A stretch of DNA of 5,857 bases. It comes from Streptosporangiaceae bacterium. GTDB lineage: Bacteria > Actinomycetota > Actinomycetes > Streptosporangiales > Streptosporangiaceae. The translations under genes were made by a program, and so were the position numbers. The notes below the pieces were generated by a model. The model saw nothing but the letters and a program-made list of their open reading frames with translations, made no database searches and was not told where the DNA came from. Where the stretch lies: NCBI GenBank assembly GCA_030050125.1, contig JASIJN010000559.1:1-5857 (forward strand). The letters run 5' to 3'. Shown piece by piece: positions 5,495-5,857 of this stretch. Within the stretch, counting starts at the first letter, position 1. Each line of letters begins with the position of its first letter.

Positions 5495-5857
5495 ATGTCG
5501 GCACCACCCCGCAACGACCAGCCGGGCCTGACCCCGCGAGAAGAGATGACGGTCTCCAGCGCCGCCTTGTCCGCCGCGCCGTGGAAGACGGCCGGTGCCA
5601 CCGGTGTCGTCGTCGCCGGCGCCGATCTGGCCTTTCACCTGCTGGGCGGCCACCTGGAGGTGCCGACCGCGCTGTCGGCCGGGACCGTGGCGCTGTTCGC
5701 GGTGGCCGGGGGCGGCGCCCTGGTGCGCTCGCAGGGCGGGCGCGCGATGCGCTGGGCGCGCAGCAACCCGTGGCGATTTGCCTTGCTGCCCGGCCTGGCC
5801 GCGGCCGTCATCGTGTTCGTGCTGTCGGTGGTGATCGGCAGCGGCGGCCTGGTCGGC
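5495..5857 (+). CDS. Unrecognised multi-pass membrane protein, N-terminal part (runs off right edge)
   Basis: The frame from the ATG at 5495 stays open for 121 codons to the window end, with strong G/C preference at third positions typical of coding DNA here, and it has a good AGGAG ribosome site. The first 30 residues (MSAPPRNDQPGLTPREEM and on) are polar and probably cytosolic. Three hydrophobic stretches follow: about 33-51, 56-77 and 94-115. The basic loop between the second and third (RSQGGRAMRWARSNPWR, 78-94) would be cytosolic by the positive-inside rule, which places the N-terminus outside if all three stretches span the membrane, or makes the first a re-entrant or non-spanning segment. 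I do not recognise the family. It might be the membrane domain of a larger protein, for example one with a C-terminal soluble part beyond the window. It is divergent from the HtrA-like gene, and no functional link can be shown. Confidence 0.7.
   Translation, partial: MSAPPRNDQPGLTPREEMTVSSAALSAAPWKTAGATGVVVAGADLAFHLLGGHLEVPTALSAGTVALFAVAGGGALVRSQGGRAMRWARSNPWRFALLPGLAAAVIVFVLSVVIGSGGLVG

Noticed and set aside
1..5857. Mobile element, phage, CRISPR array, toxin-antitoxin or biosynthetic cluster
   Set aside because: I see no transposase, integrase, terminal inverted repeats, spaced direct repeats, small toxin-like gene pair or assembly-line enzyme on either strand.

Overview
The window is chromosome-type DNA from a very GC-rich bacterium. 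Strong G/C preference at third codon positions, a Gram-positive-type DapE, a Streptomyces-like S1C protease with a Gly/Tyr/Pro/Gln-rich cytosolic tail, and promoters that look leaderless all point to an actinomycete (Streptomyces or Catenulispora-like). The genus is inference. I see no mobile element, CRISPR array, rRNA or tRNA.

Layout, left to right. Positions 1-185 (minus) hold the first 61 codons of a PLP-dependent aminotransferase that runs off the left edge. A 148-bp regulatory gap separates it from a divergent LysR-type regulator (334-1242, plus). The regulator converges, with 7 bp between stop codons, on an arginine deiminase gene, arcA (1250-2467, minus). arcA diverges from dapE (2491-3549, plus), which encodes succinyl-diaminopimelate desuccinylase. 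The two start codons are only 23 bp apart and seem to share one symmetric promoter. dapE ends base-to-base against the stop codon of a membrane-anchored HtrA/DegP-type serine protease gene (3550-5229, minus). A 265-bp gap follows, then the start of an unrecognised three-helix membrane protein gene (5495 to the right edge, plus).

How the genes may work together. The LysR regulator and the aminotransferase form the classic divergent regulator-target arrangement, with a textbook T-N11-A dyad lying on the regulator's start codon. arcA (arginine to citrulline plus ammonia) and dapE (lysine and peptidoglycan-precursor synthesis) are linked by a shared promoter rather than an evident pathway, and no arcB, arcC or arginine transporter is in view. 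The HtrA protease is probably an independent envelope quality-control gene.

This is mainly ordinary housekeeping and accessory metabolism, and I do not see a convincing undescribed multi-gene system. The most notable features are the overlapping, apparently leaderless bidirectional promoter between arcA and dapE, the enlarged PDZ domain of the protease (a Q-tract plus its only two cysteines), the LysR dyad over the start codon, and an internal stretch of dapE with atypical codon use.
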